Positions 10,193 through 21,576 of a DNA stretch of 64,000 nucleotides are shown piece after piece; position 1 is the stretch's first letter; each line of letters opens with the position of its first letter. The translations under genes were made by a program, and so were the position numbers. The notes under the pieces were generated by a model that saw only the letters and a list, made by a program, of their open reading frames with translations, was not told the DNA's origin and ran no database searches. The stretch is from assembly GCF_027580225.2 (NCBI RefSeq), contig NW_027395283.1:5150501-5214500 (forward strand), written 5' to 3'. Origin of the DNA: Misgurnus anguillicaudatus (taxonomy: Eukaryota > Chordata > Actinopteri > Cypriniformes > Cobitidae).

Positions 10193-10614
10193 CACTGTAA
10201 AAAATATTCAGTAGAAATTACAGTGTTACTTGCAGCTGTTTGCCAGTAACTCACCATATATATAAATTGATGTTATTTACTGGCAAGAGTTTGTTCAAAG
10301 TTAAATAAATATTAAATATTAACAAGTCTTTGTCTTTACAGAATAAAACTATACAATAACAGCCTCATGCATTCTGGAAGCCAGAAATCCTCATCAACCT
10401 TTTTTTTTTTTTTGCTTTAGATTTTGTTTCCCAAAAAGCTTTGCTTGATGCTGTTATTTTAGTTTTTCTCGGAAAAGACAAAGACTTGTAAATGTTTAAT
10501 GTTCATTTAACTTTGAACAAAATGTTGCCAGTAAATAAAATACATTTAAATCTACGATAAGTTATTGGCAACCAGCTGCCAGCAACAGTAATTTCTACAG
10601 ATTATTTTACAGTG
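10193..10614. mobile_element. MITE with CACTGTAAA termini and TA target sites
   Basis: The left end CACTGTAAAAAATATTCAGT and the right end ending TTATTTTACAGTG are inverted repeats, flanked on each side by TA. Inner words also pair (AAGTCTTTGTCTTT with AAAGACAAAGACTT), giving a foldback of about 420 bp. It lies in the intron after exon 9884-10009. Confidence 0.75.
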
Positions 10615-10704
10615 TAAAACAAAAACATAGTATGATATTAATGGATTACACTGTAAAAATTGTCATATCAATGTCTGATTATGTCTGTTCGTCTTTTGTT
10701 TAAG

Positions 10705-10803
10705 GTCATTAATGTTGTCTGGATCAGATCAGATCAAAGTATCTGTAAGTGATCAAACTAAAAATGTTCAACAGTCCAAAAAAGGACATTATCATAGATT
10801 CAG
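10705..10803 (+). CDS. NLR module A, short linker exon
   Basis: 99 nt between TTGTTTAAG and a donor CAG|GTAAAA. The peptide is SLMLSGSDQIKVSVSDQTKN followed by VQQSKKGHYHRF, hydrophilic and without a known fold. Phase 2 at both ends fits the neighbouring exons exactly, giving Arg at the 5' junction and Ser at the junction with the NACHT exon. Confidence 0.68.
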
Positions 10804-10953
10804 GTAAAATCAAAGTATTTTTTTATTTATTACAATATAATATTAGAATAATGTTTCTTTCATGACAATTGAGCATGTGTCTACATTAATCTTAATTTGT
10901 AGATAAATATGATTTTAACTTACATTGTTTTCATCATGACTATGTAAATTTAT

Positions 10954-12147
10954 TAGAGATCGACCAATACAGATTTTTTAAAACCGATACCAATTATTTG
11001 TATGTTTATGTGTGTTTAATAACCGATATGCTGAGCTGAACCGATTTTTATTTACTGTTATACTTCTATTGTATACTTCAACACTACTAAACTGAACAAA
11101 CCCTTATAATAATAACAGTCATAGTTGTCTGAATAATAGAGTGATATGATGAATAATATTAATATACTGAATAATATCACTGGAATAATACATTGTCAGG
11201 AAAGTAACAAACAAAACATCTTATGTTTTATTGAATTTCTTTACTGGTATTTTATGTCAGAATAATTATTATTTTGTTATTATAGATTATGAAATGGCTG
11301 TTGACAACACGCTATTTATCTATGGATTTACTCACAAATTATCTGTTTTCATGCGTTTACATGCAAATCAATAAGCCGGCTATGCAGACAACTGCGTTTA
11401 CAAGGAAATTGAAGAATTATCAGTTTTCTCGCAGGCAGTGACGTCACCACCTATAGTACCTACAGTCGTTCAAAAAGTCAACGGCATATCTGTCTTAAGC
11501 TGTACTGTTGTATCTGTTCTCGTGTCTGCAGAACCTGTAAATGTAACATGAGCTGCTATTTTAACAGTTTCTCTGCCAACTGCTTTAGTCGAGCGGAGAC
11601 TTTTATGCGTTACTTTGCGCTTACTTTCGCGCGTGACGTTTATCTTTCATACGCGGAGACATGCACACATGGACAAAACCGTGAGAAAGCCGGTTAAGGT
11701 GTTTACATGCCACGCAAAATCAGCGTAATATGCAAAAAACTACCTGTGCCGATCGGTTTTTGCTTACGCCGTTTATGGGCTTTCCCCGATTAAAGAAAAC
11801 CGTTTTACGCATTTACATGACCCCACGTGTTATCAGTTTATTAAGCATAATCGGCGTAAGACTGTGCATGTAAACGCACTCAATGTCTGTTATGTTAAAT
11901 AAAGTTAATTAATTAAAGCAAAGTAAGTATACTCAAACTACTTTTAATGAAGTCGTATGACGCCGTCATCATATTTGCTGTGCACGGTATTGTTGTTGTC
12001 TCCTCTCCTCAGATGCTTGTCCAGTGCGTCATTCTCAAAACAGTATAAATCGGTCAATCCAAAATTACAAAACTGATATCCAATAATGGGAAAATGCTTA
12101 AATATCAGGGAAAATATTGTAAACAGATATATCGGTCGATATATCTA
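10954..12147. mobile_element. hAT-like non-autonomous element ending 38 bp before the NACHT exon
   Basis: The left end TAGAGATCGACCAATACAGA and the right end TCGGTCGATATATCTA are inverted repeats of the TAGAGATCGACCGATA type. Inner CCGATA words also pair. Another MITE lies inside it. The right end is 38 bases from the acceptor of the FISNA-NACHT exon. No transposase is present. Confidence 0.65.
11352..11878. mobile_element. MITE nested in the hAT-like element
   Basis: Termini TGCGTTTACATGCA and TGCATGTAAACGCA are inverted repeats, with further inner pairing around AAGCCGGCTATG / CATAATCGGCGTAAG. It has no coding frame. Confidence 0.7.
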
Positions 12148-12185
12148 AAATGTAATATTTTAATTTATGTAATAATCTGTTTCAG

Positions 12186-13997
12186 TTATCACTGTCAGCT
12201 TACTAAAGTCCTGAACACATTCAGATCAAATCTGAGGAAGAAGTTTGAGCGTTTGTGTGAGGGAACATCAAGTGAGAAAACCCCAACACTACTGAATGAG
12301 ATCTACACAGAGCTCTACATCACAGAGAGTGAAAGTGGAGAGATCAGTAATGAACATGAAGTGAGACAGATTGAGACACAATCCAGAAGAACAACAACAG
12401 AGGAGACACCAATCAAATGTAATGACATCTTTAAACCTTTACCTGAACAAGACAAACACATCAGAAGTGTGCTGACAAAGGGAGTCGCTGGCATTGGAAA
12501 AACAGTCTCTGTACAGAAGTTCATTCTGGACTGGGCTGAAGAGAAAGAGAATCATGACGTCCACCTCATATTTCCACTTCCTTTCAGAGAGATCAATTTG
12601 ATGAAGAACAAAACACTCAGTCTTTTAGATCTTCTTCATCTTTTCTTCCCACAAACAAAAGAAATGAAAATCTTCAGTGATGAATATAAAGTGTTGTTCA
12701 TCTTTGATGGTTTGGATGAGTGTCGTCTGTCTCTGGATTTTCACAGCAGTGTGAGGTTGTGTGATGTAAGTGAATCAACCTCAGTGGACGTGATGCTGAC
12801 AAACCTCATCAAGGGGAATCTGTTTCCCTCTGCTCTCATCTGGATCACCTCCAGACCAGCAGCAGCTGATCTCATCCCCTCTGAGTGTGTTGATCGAGTC
12901 ACAGAGGTACGAGGCTTCACTGATCCACAGAAGGAGGAATACTTCAGGAAGAGAATCAGTGATGAGAGTCTGTCTGATCAAATCATCTCACACCTGAAGT
13001 CATCCAGGAGTCTCTACATCATGTGTCACATCCCAGTCTTCTGCTGGATTTCAGTCACTGTTCTAGAGAGAATGTTGAGTAAAGCAGAGAGAAGAGAGAT
13101 CCCCAAGACTCTCACTCAAATGTACACACACTTCCTGATCATTCAGACAAACATCAAACATCAGAAGGACTATGAGAAGAAAGATGAAGAGATGATCTTC
13201 AAACTGGGGAAACTGGCTTTTGAGCAGCTTGTGAAAGGCAATCTGATCTTCTATGATGAAGACCTGAGAGAGTGTGGCATTGATGTAGCAGAAGCATCAG
13301 TGTATTCAGGATTGTGTACTCAGATCTTCAGAGAGGAGTTTGGTTTGTATCAGGGGAAAGTTTACTGCTTTGTTCATCTCAGCATCCAGGAACATCTAGC
13401 AGCTCTTTATGCTCACATCTCCTTAACAAACAACAACAGACATGTGTTTGATCAAAGTACTACACAAGGTCATTTTTCAGAATTTCCGCACAAATTGAAA
13501 TGGTTATCATCAGAACAGGATTCGTTATCTGAGTTACATCAGCGAGCTGTAAATGAATCTTTACAGAGTAAGAATGGACATCTGGATCTTTTCCTGCGTT
13601 TTCTTCTGGGTCTTTCACTGGAGTCCAATCAGATTCTCTTACAGGATCTACTGACACAGATGAGAAGATGCTCCTACAAGAAAGAGAAAACTGTTAAGTA
13701 CATTAAAAAGAAGATGAATGAGAATCTGTCTACAGAGAAATCCATCAATCTGATTCACTGTCTGAATGAACTGGGTGATGATTCACTGCTGCAGGAGATT
13801 CAACGTTATGTGAGATCTTCATCAGTAGGAAAGACCAAACTCTCCTCTTCACAGTGGGCAGCTTTAGTTTTTGTGTTGTTGACGTCTGAGCAGCATTTGG
13901 ATGAACTTAAACTAAAACCATTTATTGGAGATAAAAATACAGCAGATGAAGTTCTTGTGAGACTGCAGCTTGTGATTAAAGAAACCAAAAAACTACA
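12186..13997 (+). CDS. NLR module A, FISNA-NACHT exon (NLRC3-like)
   Basis: This exon encodes the signalling ATPase core of a cytosolic NOD-like receptor. It runs 1,812 nt from acceptor CTGTTTCAG to donor CTACA|GTAAGT and is fully open. In order: a FISNA domain (about residues 8-98, starting [14 protein letters not shown]); Walker A GVAGIGKT (residues 100-107, bases 12481-12504); Walker [11 protein letters not shown] (about 171-180); a TSRP sensor-like motif; and the winged-helix/superhelical part, including [17 protein letters not shown]. Keeping FISNA and NACHT in one large exon is characteristic of teleost NLRC3-like genes. The frame also runs upstream to 12094, but the acceptor and the matching phase set the exon start. 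ATP binding residues are intact, so the copy may be functional; expression is unknown. Confidence 0.9.
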
Positions 13998-14035
13998 GTA
14001 AGTAAAACTAACAACAATCACATGACTGTTTACAT

Positions 14036-14129
14036 ATTAAAGCAACACTATGTAGTTTTCCATGTTAGATTGGCTTACGGCTCCCACATGAGGTTGAAAA
14101 GCGCAACAGTGCAATTGTGTTGCTTTAAT
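14036..14129. mobile_element. Small foldback MITE just after the NACHT exon
   Basis: TTAAAGCAACAC at the left pairs with GTGTTGCTTTAA at the right, and TA lies outside each end. It is 94 bp long and sits about 40 bases after the exon's donor site. Confidence 0.6.
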
Positions 14130-14238
14130 ACAATTAATTTAATTATTTTATGGTTTTATTTTGAACTCTTACTTTGGAAGAATCTTTTCTAACAAAAGTA
14201 ATTTTCTTAATGTTGTACATAAATCAGCAGTCAATCTC

Positions 14239-14403
14239 AAAAAAGTTCCCAATGTTCTGCCAATATAAAAAGTGTCAAGTTTTCTTGACGTTCTAAGAAG
14301 TTTCTGGGTTGTCTGAACGTTAGATGAATGTTACATTCTACCATTTTCAAACGTTATGACAATTTCATGTTTTAATTTTCACACAATGTTTAAAACAACA
14401 ACT
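14239..14403 (+). repeat. Left arm of a long inverted repeat (partner 18946-19110)
   Basis: Words such as GTTCTGCCAATATAAAAAGTG, GGGTTGTCTGAACGTTAG and ACCATTTTCAAACGTTATG recur as reverse complements at 18946-19110. The arms are about 165 bp and well conserved. The pair probably marks one foldback element into which the hAT at 14931-18905 later inserted. Confidence 0.75.
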
Positions 14404-14651
14404 TATATACCAACTGCTACAGAATTACACTAACTTTACATTAACATAACAAATGTGCTTTATATACAAAGTTAACACAACCAGGGAATAACTAGCAAAC
14501 AAAAAGTCAAGGGTCAAGAGTCTAACTAAAACAAACACTAATCAACACCATGGTGACTTTAAATGACACAAATCATCAACATCTAAACCTAATAAGTGAA
14601 TTGTGTTTTCTACAGCAATATTTTACAGAACATTCAGAAATAATGTTTTAT

Positions 14652-14890
14652 GGGGTGGTTTCACAGATAGGGATTAGCTTAAACCAGGACTAGGCCTTAG
14701 TTTAATTATGAAATATAAATTGTTTTAACAAACACACCTTACTAAAAACATTACTTGTGTGCATTTTAAGGCAAAACAAATGGCATTGATGTATTTTAAA
14801 ATATGTCTTTGCAAGTTGTTTTCAGTTTGGACAGCTATTACATTTACTTTAGTCTAGGACTAGTCTAATCCCTGTCTGGGAAACCACCCC
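14652..14890. mobile_element. ~235-bp MITE (GGGGTGGTTTC family), copy 1
   Basis: The left end GGGGTGGTTTCACAGATAGG and the right end CCTGTCTGGGAAACCACCCC are inverted repeats; TAT adjoins both sides. Two further copies occur at 61901-62137 and 62143-62381. Confidence 0.8.
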
Positions 14891-17121
14891 TATACATTTT
14901 AAAATAATAAAATGCAATGTTTCTCTATCATATGGCTGGACGATATGGACAAAATTTTTATCGCTGTATACTTCTTCATTTCGGGCGGTACGGTATAAAT
15001 ATGATAACGGTATGCATATTAAAAAAAGCCTCAGAATGCCTGCAATGGATGTCTGAACCAAAAACAAACCTTTGAAAAAAACTTGGGCCACCGGGTTGTG
15101 TTTCTGTTTTGATATATTATGGATTTATTCAGTCATAGTATTGACTTTCATAGTTCCATCTGTGTTAGTCTATAGTTTTGTTCAATTTGCTATTATAGTA
15201 ATATGTGGAGAAAATATAACTCAACGTGACCCTAAAATTATTGTAGTATTTAATGTTACATACTGTAAAAAAAATAAAAATTACTGATCTACTTGTAATT
15301 GCTTAGCAAGCTAGATAGTGAAAAATTATACATTTATTTCATAATCTAATCTAATACTTTTTATACAAAGATGACGGTGTTGACATGTTATGGTTGTCAC
15401 AGTAGCAGTGTCCAAAAATATGAAGAAGTTTAAGAGAAAATATCAAACATACAGGAGCTTGAGTGATCTTGAAGCATGCAGTAGAGCTGAAGGTTTGAAA
15501 AAGGGGTCCTCAGGAATGCAGTTGACCCTGTAGTTGTCTGATTTTATTGCTTTTTATAAATATCTGACGGTGGTGACGAATATGTGGGACACATGTGGAG
15601 CAATCACAAAATAATAGTAAATATTGTTCAAAACTCACTGTTTGTTGTTTTAATACATATTACAATGTACTCTTTCATGTGGTAAATATATTATTCAATT
15701 CAATTATTACTTTTCAACTTGATTAAAAAAGACAAATGATTATCTCTTAACCGAGGACAGCTGATTTTGTAGGCAATGGGCCAGCATATAATCATTAAAT
15801 TAATAAAAAATAAACCTATAAAAGAACCTTACATATGTGCAAAGGACTCCCTGATTATAACATTGATTCTTTTTCTTCATGAAAATAATTTTAATTTCCA
15901 ACAGAATTAGCACTTTTCTTAGTGGGACATGTTTTTGCCAAAGTTTCAAGAATCAGTGATTTGATACTAGACATTTAATTATATTATACATATAACTCAT
16001 AACCAGATGACACAGCAGCATACATACTTGTATCTTTTCTCCTCATCTTTATTCTTTTCTAACCTTGGCACTTTACGGCTTAAGCCTATTTTTTCTCACC
16101 AGTAATTTAGTTTGTGTTTATTACATCTCCTGTTCTCCCTCTCTATATGATGTCGTCATTGGAAGCTGTGACTTGACTTGAACTAACCCCACACATCTTT
16201 CTCGTACTTCTGAGTGACTGACAGCTCTTCTCTGAGCAAACACTCCAAAGTCCCGAATAGATTAATTGATCGCATGGTGGTGTCAATGATATGATTTGAC
16301 GCGAGGTACAGATGAGCGAATTTAAATCCGCATTCTATTTGCTTGTCGTCCCGGAGATTGCGGCTCATAGTTGCTTAAAGGACAAGTTCTGTGTTTTACA
16401 GTTAAAGGCCTGTTTTCAGATTGTTTATGATGAAAAAACGGTTTTAACTGAAATTTGGACATATGATGCTGGCCCGAGAATTTTTGTGTGTTTGTGTTTC
16501 ACCTCCCACCTCTACAATGGGTGTATAGGTGCACTGAAACAATCCATCCTAAATGCATTAAACTTTCGTTTACAAAGACGTGAAACTCAGCGAGTGGTCA
16601 GGGGTGTTCACTGATATGCTCAAACAAAAATCGCTGCAAAAGATGCTTTCCAACAGGTGTTTTATTGTAGTCTTTGTCCAACTCCATTGACTTGTATCAG
16701 ATGTGTTGTGCTGTGAGGTACAGTATTACTCCGCCGCCGGAAACGTTTCTATTCTTGCAATTGGCAAAGGTGGATTATTGCCACCAACTTGCCTGGAGTG
16801 TCTATTATTCAAGCTCTCAGCAGAAGAATATACGGGTGTGAGGCAAATAGGTCCACAAGTTTACAACAAATGCTAAAACAGCTGTTGGAAAGCATCTTTT
16901 GCAGTGATTTTTGTGTGAGCATATCAGTGAACACCCCTGACCACTCGGTGAGTTTCACGTCTTTGTAAACGAAAGTTTAATGCATTTTAGGAATGATTGT
17001 TCCAGTGCACTTATACAGCCATTGTAGAGGTGGGGGGTAATACAATAAACAGCATCATATGTCAAAGTTTCTGTCAAAACCTTTCTATTTCATCATAAAC
17101 AATCTGAAAACAGGGCTTTAA

Positions 17122-18680
17122 TATCAATTTATCAATTTATTTATAAAGCACAATTAAACACAACTGTCGTTGCCCAATGTGCTGTACAGTACAGAACAAA
17201 ACAAAGCAAAAAGACCAGTAAAGGACGACATAAAACCATAGTATCACAGTTAAGAACAGATAAAAACATTACAAGAAATTGAAGTTATAAAACATACGCA
17301 GAAATCACATAAAACATTACTAAGACAATGAGGTCACAAATCATGTAGCGTACGCCAACTCAAATAAATAGGTTTTTAGCTTAGATTTAAAAATAGGAAG
17401 TGTGGGTGCAGTTCTGATCACAGTGGGCAGGCTGTTCCAGAGTCTAGGTGCCGCTATAGAGAAAGCCCGATCTCCTCTAGTCTTCAGCCTTGACCTAGGG
17501 ACCACTAAGAGCCTCTCGTTGGCCGATCTGAGGGCTCTCGTTGGTTGATGGACTGTCACTAGCTCAGAGAGATATTGAGGTGCTATTCCATTTAAAGACT
17601 TAAAAAGTAGCAGCAATGTTTTAAAATGGATCCTATAGTGCACTGGTAACCAATGGAGTGACTGAAGGACATGGGTTATATGGTCCCGTTTCCGAACTCC
17701 TGTCAGGGCCCTTGCAGCGGCATTCTGAACCATTTGAAGGCGATTGATGGAAGACTGACTAATCCCCAAATATAATGAATTGCAGTAATCAAGCCTCGTA
17801 GTGATAAAACAATGTATCACTCTTTCAAAATTTGTGAAAGTAAGAAAGGGTTTCATTTTCATCACGGTTCGCAACTGATAAAAGCTGGACTTAACAACCT
17901 GGTTCACCTGTCTGTCCAGCTTTAGTGCACTGTCCAACATCACGCCCAGGTTTTTCACCCTAGGCTTAACATACTGTGTGAGAGCATCAAGATTTACATT
18001 ATTTGCACCATGTGCATCAGAAGGGGTAAACACTATGACCTCAGTTTTACTCTCATTCAAACTTAAAAAATTCCGAGACATCCAAGCCTTTACATCTTGA
18101 AGGCAGGCAACCATCTGCTGCACTCCGTTCTTGTGTTTGAGTGGAAAATATATTTGTGTATCATCTGCATAACAATGATAATTTAAACCATATTTCCGAA
18201 AGATGGTACTAAGAGGGATCATGTATAGAGAAAATAACAGTGGTGCTAATGTGGAGCCCTGAGGAATCCCACATGTCAAAGGTACAGGTGAGGATCGAAC
18301 TTTCCCAATGTTGACTGAGAAACTCCTGTTTGTCAAATATGACTGAAACCACTGTAGCGCTGAGCCTCTGATGCCTACTATATGTTCTAAGCGAGACAGC
18401 AGAACATTATGATCTACTGTGTCGAAGGCAGCACTTAGGTCTAGGAGTATCAACACTACCGGATCGCCAGAGTCAGTGGCTAGGAAGATGTCATTTAACA
18501 CTTTTAAAAGAGCTGTTTCAGTAGAGTGGAATTTCCTGAAGCCCGACTGAAATACATCGCCAATATTGTATTCTCCCAGGAAGCTTTGGAGCTGCTCCAG
18601 TACTACTTTATCTAAAACTTTAGTTAAAAATGGGAGGTTCGAAATAGGCCTGAAATTTGATAGGTCGGATGTACCTATCA
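17122..18680 (-). mobile_element. L2-clade LINE, 5'-truncated
   Basis: The minus strand carries an RT reading frame followed by a 3' untranslated tail. The tail ends in TTTATAAATAAATTGATAAA followed by short TTGATA-like repeats, the usual simple-repeat 3' end of L2 elements. The element begins within the RT region at 18680, so the endonuclease and the N-terminal RT are missing, as in most LINE copies. It lies inside the right arm of the foldback element. Confidence 0.85.
17341..18680 (-). CDS. L2 LINE reverse transcriptase, C-terminal 445 residues
   Basis: An uninterrupted frame with L2-type RT motifs in order: [72 protein letters not shown], catalytic YADDTQIY, LNESKTEVI, and the C-terminal LDYCNSLYLG, LHWLPVHYRI and APRLWNSLP. 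The open frame extends about 29 codons further 5' (to 18765), but those codons come from the host foldback and hAT sequence, not from the LINE. RT and C-terminal thumb-like parts are intact. Without the endonuclease domain it cannot move by itself. Confidence 0.88.
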
Positions 18681-18945
18681 AAAGTGTAAAATACCGAACT
18701 TGTCCTTTAACTACAAGACACCACACGTTTAAGAGGGAAGTAGCCCCTTGACCTGTGTTTAACATGCGTTTTTACATGTGACGTGAACGGCCACAGGACG
18801 CCGTAATGTATCGAAATATCGGAAATGTGTTTAGAAACCATATCACCCTTATCGAAAAATATTATACTGCGAGATATATTGATATTGAATTATTGTCCAG
18901 TCCTACTCTATCATTTACATAACAAGCAAATAAGTCTATAAAACA

Positions 18946-19110
18946 GTTGTTGTTTTAAACATTGTGTGAACATTAAAACATGACATTGACATAACGTTTG
19001 AAAATGGTAGAATCTAACATTCCTCTAACGTTCAGACAACCCAGAAACATTCTTATAACATCAAGAAAACTGGACACTTTTTATGTTGGCAGAACGTTTT
19101 TGGGAACTTT
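18946..19110 (-). repeat. Right arm of the long inverted repeat (partner 14239-14403)
   Basis: Reverse-complement partner of the left arm. It contains GTTGTTGTTTTAAACATTGT, AACGTTTGAAAATGGTAG and CACTTTTTATGTTGGCAGAA. Beyond it the sequence continues GAACGTTCTTAGAAC to about 19140 without a clear left partner. Confidence 0.72.
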
Positions 19111-19557
19111 CACGGAACGTTCTTAGAACTTTTCTCTATTAGCTGAGAGTCAGACAATATCTTGTCCATTATGAACACAAACACTTGAGGAAATAAGATC
19201 AAGTATTCAGTAGGGGTGGAACGGTACACAGAAGTCCCGGTTCGGTTCGTACCTCGGTTCAGGCGCCACGGTTCGATTCACTTTCGGTACAATGGAGGGA
19301 AAAGCAAAACAAAAATGAAGAATGCATTTTTTTTAGTACTTAAGCTAATCTTAAAAACATAGGTGTCCTTATCAGTGTTATTTTGAGATGAACTGAAATG
19401 CATTTAACATACTATCTCGTATTTCAAAAATGTATACCACTTTAAGTAATCTTGTACTCATCTTTCATACAAATATGGGTTCAAATGTATTACAAGTGTT
19501 TTTATTTCATATCAATGTACTAAAAGAACAAAAAATAGGCTTGTAGGATGAATTAAT

Positions 19558-19706
19558 AGGTGTGTACGACTTCACGAGGCGCTGCAAGAAACGACAAGTG
19601 GATGACGTCAGAGTAACGCGAGAGCGATTTGAAATAAGCCTCCTCCGCAAGATTTCTCGCTGTACTCTGACGCTGATGGCGTTGCGTAAAGTTGAGCACG
19701 CTTAAA
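19558..19706. mobile_element. Possible mini-copy of the 6408-7854 TIR element
   Basis: The left end TAGGTGTGTACGACTTCACG resembles the TAGGTGTGTTCGACTTCATG terminus of the tandem TIR copies. About 145 bases later GTTGCGTAAAGTTGAGCACG resembles the reverse complement of the other end. The match is imperfect. Confidence 0.35.
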
Positions 19707-19771
19707 AAACTGAAAGCAGCTGAACTCGACAGAACTGCCCTGCGTATGTCTGTTGTATATAGCAGGACAAT

Positions 19772-20023
19772 TTATCTCCTACTTCTCAGCGTGAGTAATA
19801 TGCGTATGTCAAGGTGAATGCGTGAGACTTGAGAGCCCTGATTAGATGTATTTCCACTCACATACCTAACAACTGCTGAACAACGCCGACGCACAGTCCT
19901 CGTCTTTTCCACCACTCTCTCGCCTGTACTATTGTAACTGACTGGAAAACTGAAGTTTTGCCAAACTTGCGATCTTAAAGAGGCTGGCGGAGCGCCTAAC
20001 TCTTGTGGAACACCATTTGCCAT
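19772..20023 (-). pseudogene. BED-finger remnant of a ZBED-type hAT transposase
   Basis: The frame starts MANGVPQELGAPPASLRSQV and continues WQNFSFPV, typical of the WxxF start of a BED finger. The metal-binding segment reads TVRRRCSAVVRYVSGNTSN, so the first Cys of the CxxC pair is replaced. The following HxxxH part is lost by an internal deletion. Only the N-terminal 50-60 residues are recognisable. It lies inside the hAT element of 19211-21349, in reverse. Confidence 0.7.
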
Positions 20024-20260
20024 CCTCGCTATCGCTGCTCACTAACTGACTGGACCGGCGTCGACGTGACAAAAAAATGCAGAGTGCCAGAGAATGTAGA
20101 CGGGCTCTGATAGAGCGCATACATAGGCGGAGCTCGGGTGCATCGGCGCCAATCAGAGCTTCAGAGCTAAAGCGGGGCAACAGATTAGCTGTCCATAAAG
20201 AACCCGCCTATCTAACAGTAGTTCTGCATTACATTAATTATTTTGCACGCAAGTTTTTTA

Positions 20261-21250
20261 CAGTTTTTTACAATCACTTTGCTACTATTTTCAGAACATT
20301 GATGTCATTTTTCACAACTCTAGACACAAAACTCACAACCAATGATCAAAATGCACATTTTTCAAAACTCTTAACTCTTTTCTCAATTGCTTGGATACAA
20401 TACACATAAAACTTGGATCATTTGTTCATTCAACCAAAATCACATGTTCAATATGACACAACTTAACATCAAAGTACTACTGTTTCAAAAGGCTATTCAC
20501 ACATCACATTTCAAATAAGTGTCTATTCATTTTCTTACAATGATCTAACTATCAATCAATACAACTGCCCAAAATGATAAGTAACTGTTGCATTATTCGT
20601 AATAGTTGTATGGAAACAGACAAAGAATCTTCCATGTTTACTGAAAATCATGAAAGTTTCAAGATAATGAGGTTCATTGTAACCAATAAGCATGGAGCAT
20701 GAACCAATTATCACTGTACTGTATAGATGCAGGCCCTTGTAATTGCTTGTCCAATTCTGCCAACTTGTTACTGATGATTGAGTGCAGATTGTGAAATGAT
20801 GTGACCTATGTTGTGATTGTACTGTAGTGTTTTCATCAATACATTACAAACTTTGTTCAATGATTCCAATGTGTCTGTCGTATTCTCTCTACTACTGCAG
20901 AACTTTTACAGATATGTATTTGCTCTACATGTACCATAATGAAATCTGTATCACCAATTTTGTTCTACAATATTTAATGATTGTACAAACAATGACTTAG
21001 TGAAACTATCAGTTGCTTGTGTGTGGGTGATCTATAGTTATGTTTCCATGGTATTTCACAGTAAATTTGTGTTTTGAAACAATGATTGTGCAAGTGCAAG
21101 ATGTCTTTAAAGATGTGAATGCACAATGCAATGTTTTGAACACTAGACAGCCTGTGTTACAAGTGATAACCGTTTTGAGTTTTGTATCTAGAGTTGTGAA
21201 AAATGACATCAATGTTCTGAAAATAGTAGCAAAGTGATTGTAAAAAACTG
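20261..21250. mobile_element. Mariner-type non-autonomous element, TA target sites
   Basis: Left terminus CAGTTTTTTACAATCACTTTG and right terminus CAAAGTGATTGTAAAAAACTG are an exact inverted repeat, and pairing continues for about 75 bp with few changes. TA flanks both ends (20259-20260, 21251-21252). It is 990 bp with no transposase. Confidence 0.88.
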
Positions 21251-21576
21251 TATTTTCATACCGTGTATTCTCCGTTTAAATTCATGCACCGAACCGTGAC
21301 CCCCGTACCGATTCGGTTCGAAACGAATACATTTATTGTTCCACCCCTAGTATTCAGTGTGAGTCATGAACTCAATACAGATTTATGAAGAAATGTTCAT
21401 GTGGCTTAGGACATCTAACACTTATAGTCAGCTGTGTGATGGATTTATTTGACATTTAAACACACAGTGTCCCAGTTACTGAGGGATTGAAAGAGGAACA
21501 TTACATGAAGAGATGGAGCTTAGAGATTTGTGTTTGTAGTTTTGGATAATTCACATAAAGTCTCTGTTCTCCACAG

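Larger units (their letters stand above)
16379..18706. mobile_element. Foldback element with TTAA target sites, split by an L2 LINE
   Basis: Left terminus AGGACAAGTTCTGTGTTTTAC and right terminus GTAAAATACCGAACTTGTCCT pair, and TTAA flanks both (16375-16378, 18707-18710). The long arms are about 16395-16660 and 16860-17121. The right arm is interrupted after CAGGGCTTTAA at 17121 and resumes at 18681. TTAA target sites are typical of piggyBac-type elements, but no transposase is present to confirm the family. Confidence 0.75.
14931..18905. mobile_element. hAT element with 8-bp target duplication, carrying nested insertions
   Basis: Left end TATGGCTGGACGATA and right end TATTGTCCAGTCCTA are inverted repeats (TAkGrCTGGACrATA). 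CTCTATCA occurs just outside both ends (14923-14930 and 18906-18913), an exact 8-bp duplication as expected for hAT. No transposase frame was recognised. The interior holds a foldback element (16379-18706), itself split by an L2 LINE. The remaining 14950-16375 is AT-rich and without a supported gene. Confidence 0.85.
19211..21349 (-). mobile_element. hAT (ZBED-type) element with 8-bp target duplication
   Basis: Left end TAGGGGTGGAACGGTACA and right end TTGTTCCACCCCTA are inverted repeats, and GTATTCAG flanks both sides (19203-19210 and 21350-21357), an exact 8-bp duplication. A BED-finger remnant on the minus strand (20023-19772) supports the hAT assignment. A mariner-type MITE (20261-21250) and a short piece resembling the 6.4-kb TIR element are nested inside. 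Confidence 0.88.

Noticed and set aside
12315..12524. Minus-strand frames inside the NACHT exons (also 12781-12981, 13460-13657, 51687-51896, 52113-52353)
   Set aside because: They mirror the strong coding frame on the plus strand, repeat identically in both paralogues for that reason, and show no motif.
15072..15287. 71-codon hydrophobic frame inside the hAT element
   Set aside because: No transposase motif and AT-rich composition; not distinguishable from chance.
16312..16614. 100-codon frame
   Set aside because: It crosses the left end of the foldback element and runs through its inverted arm, so it is assembled from repeat sequence.
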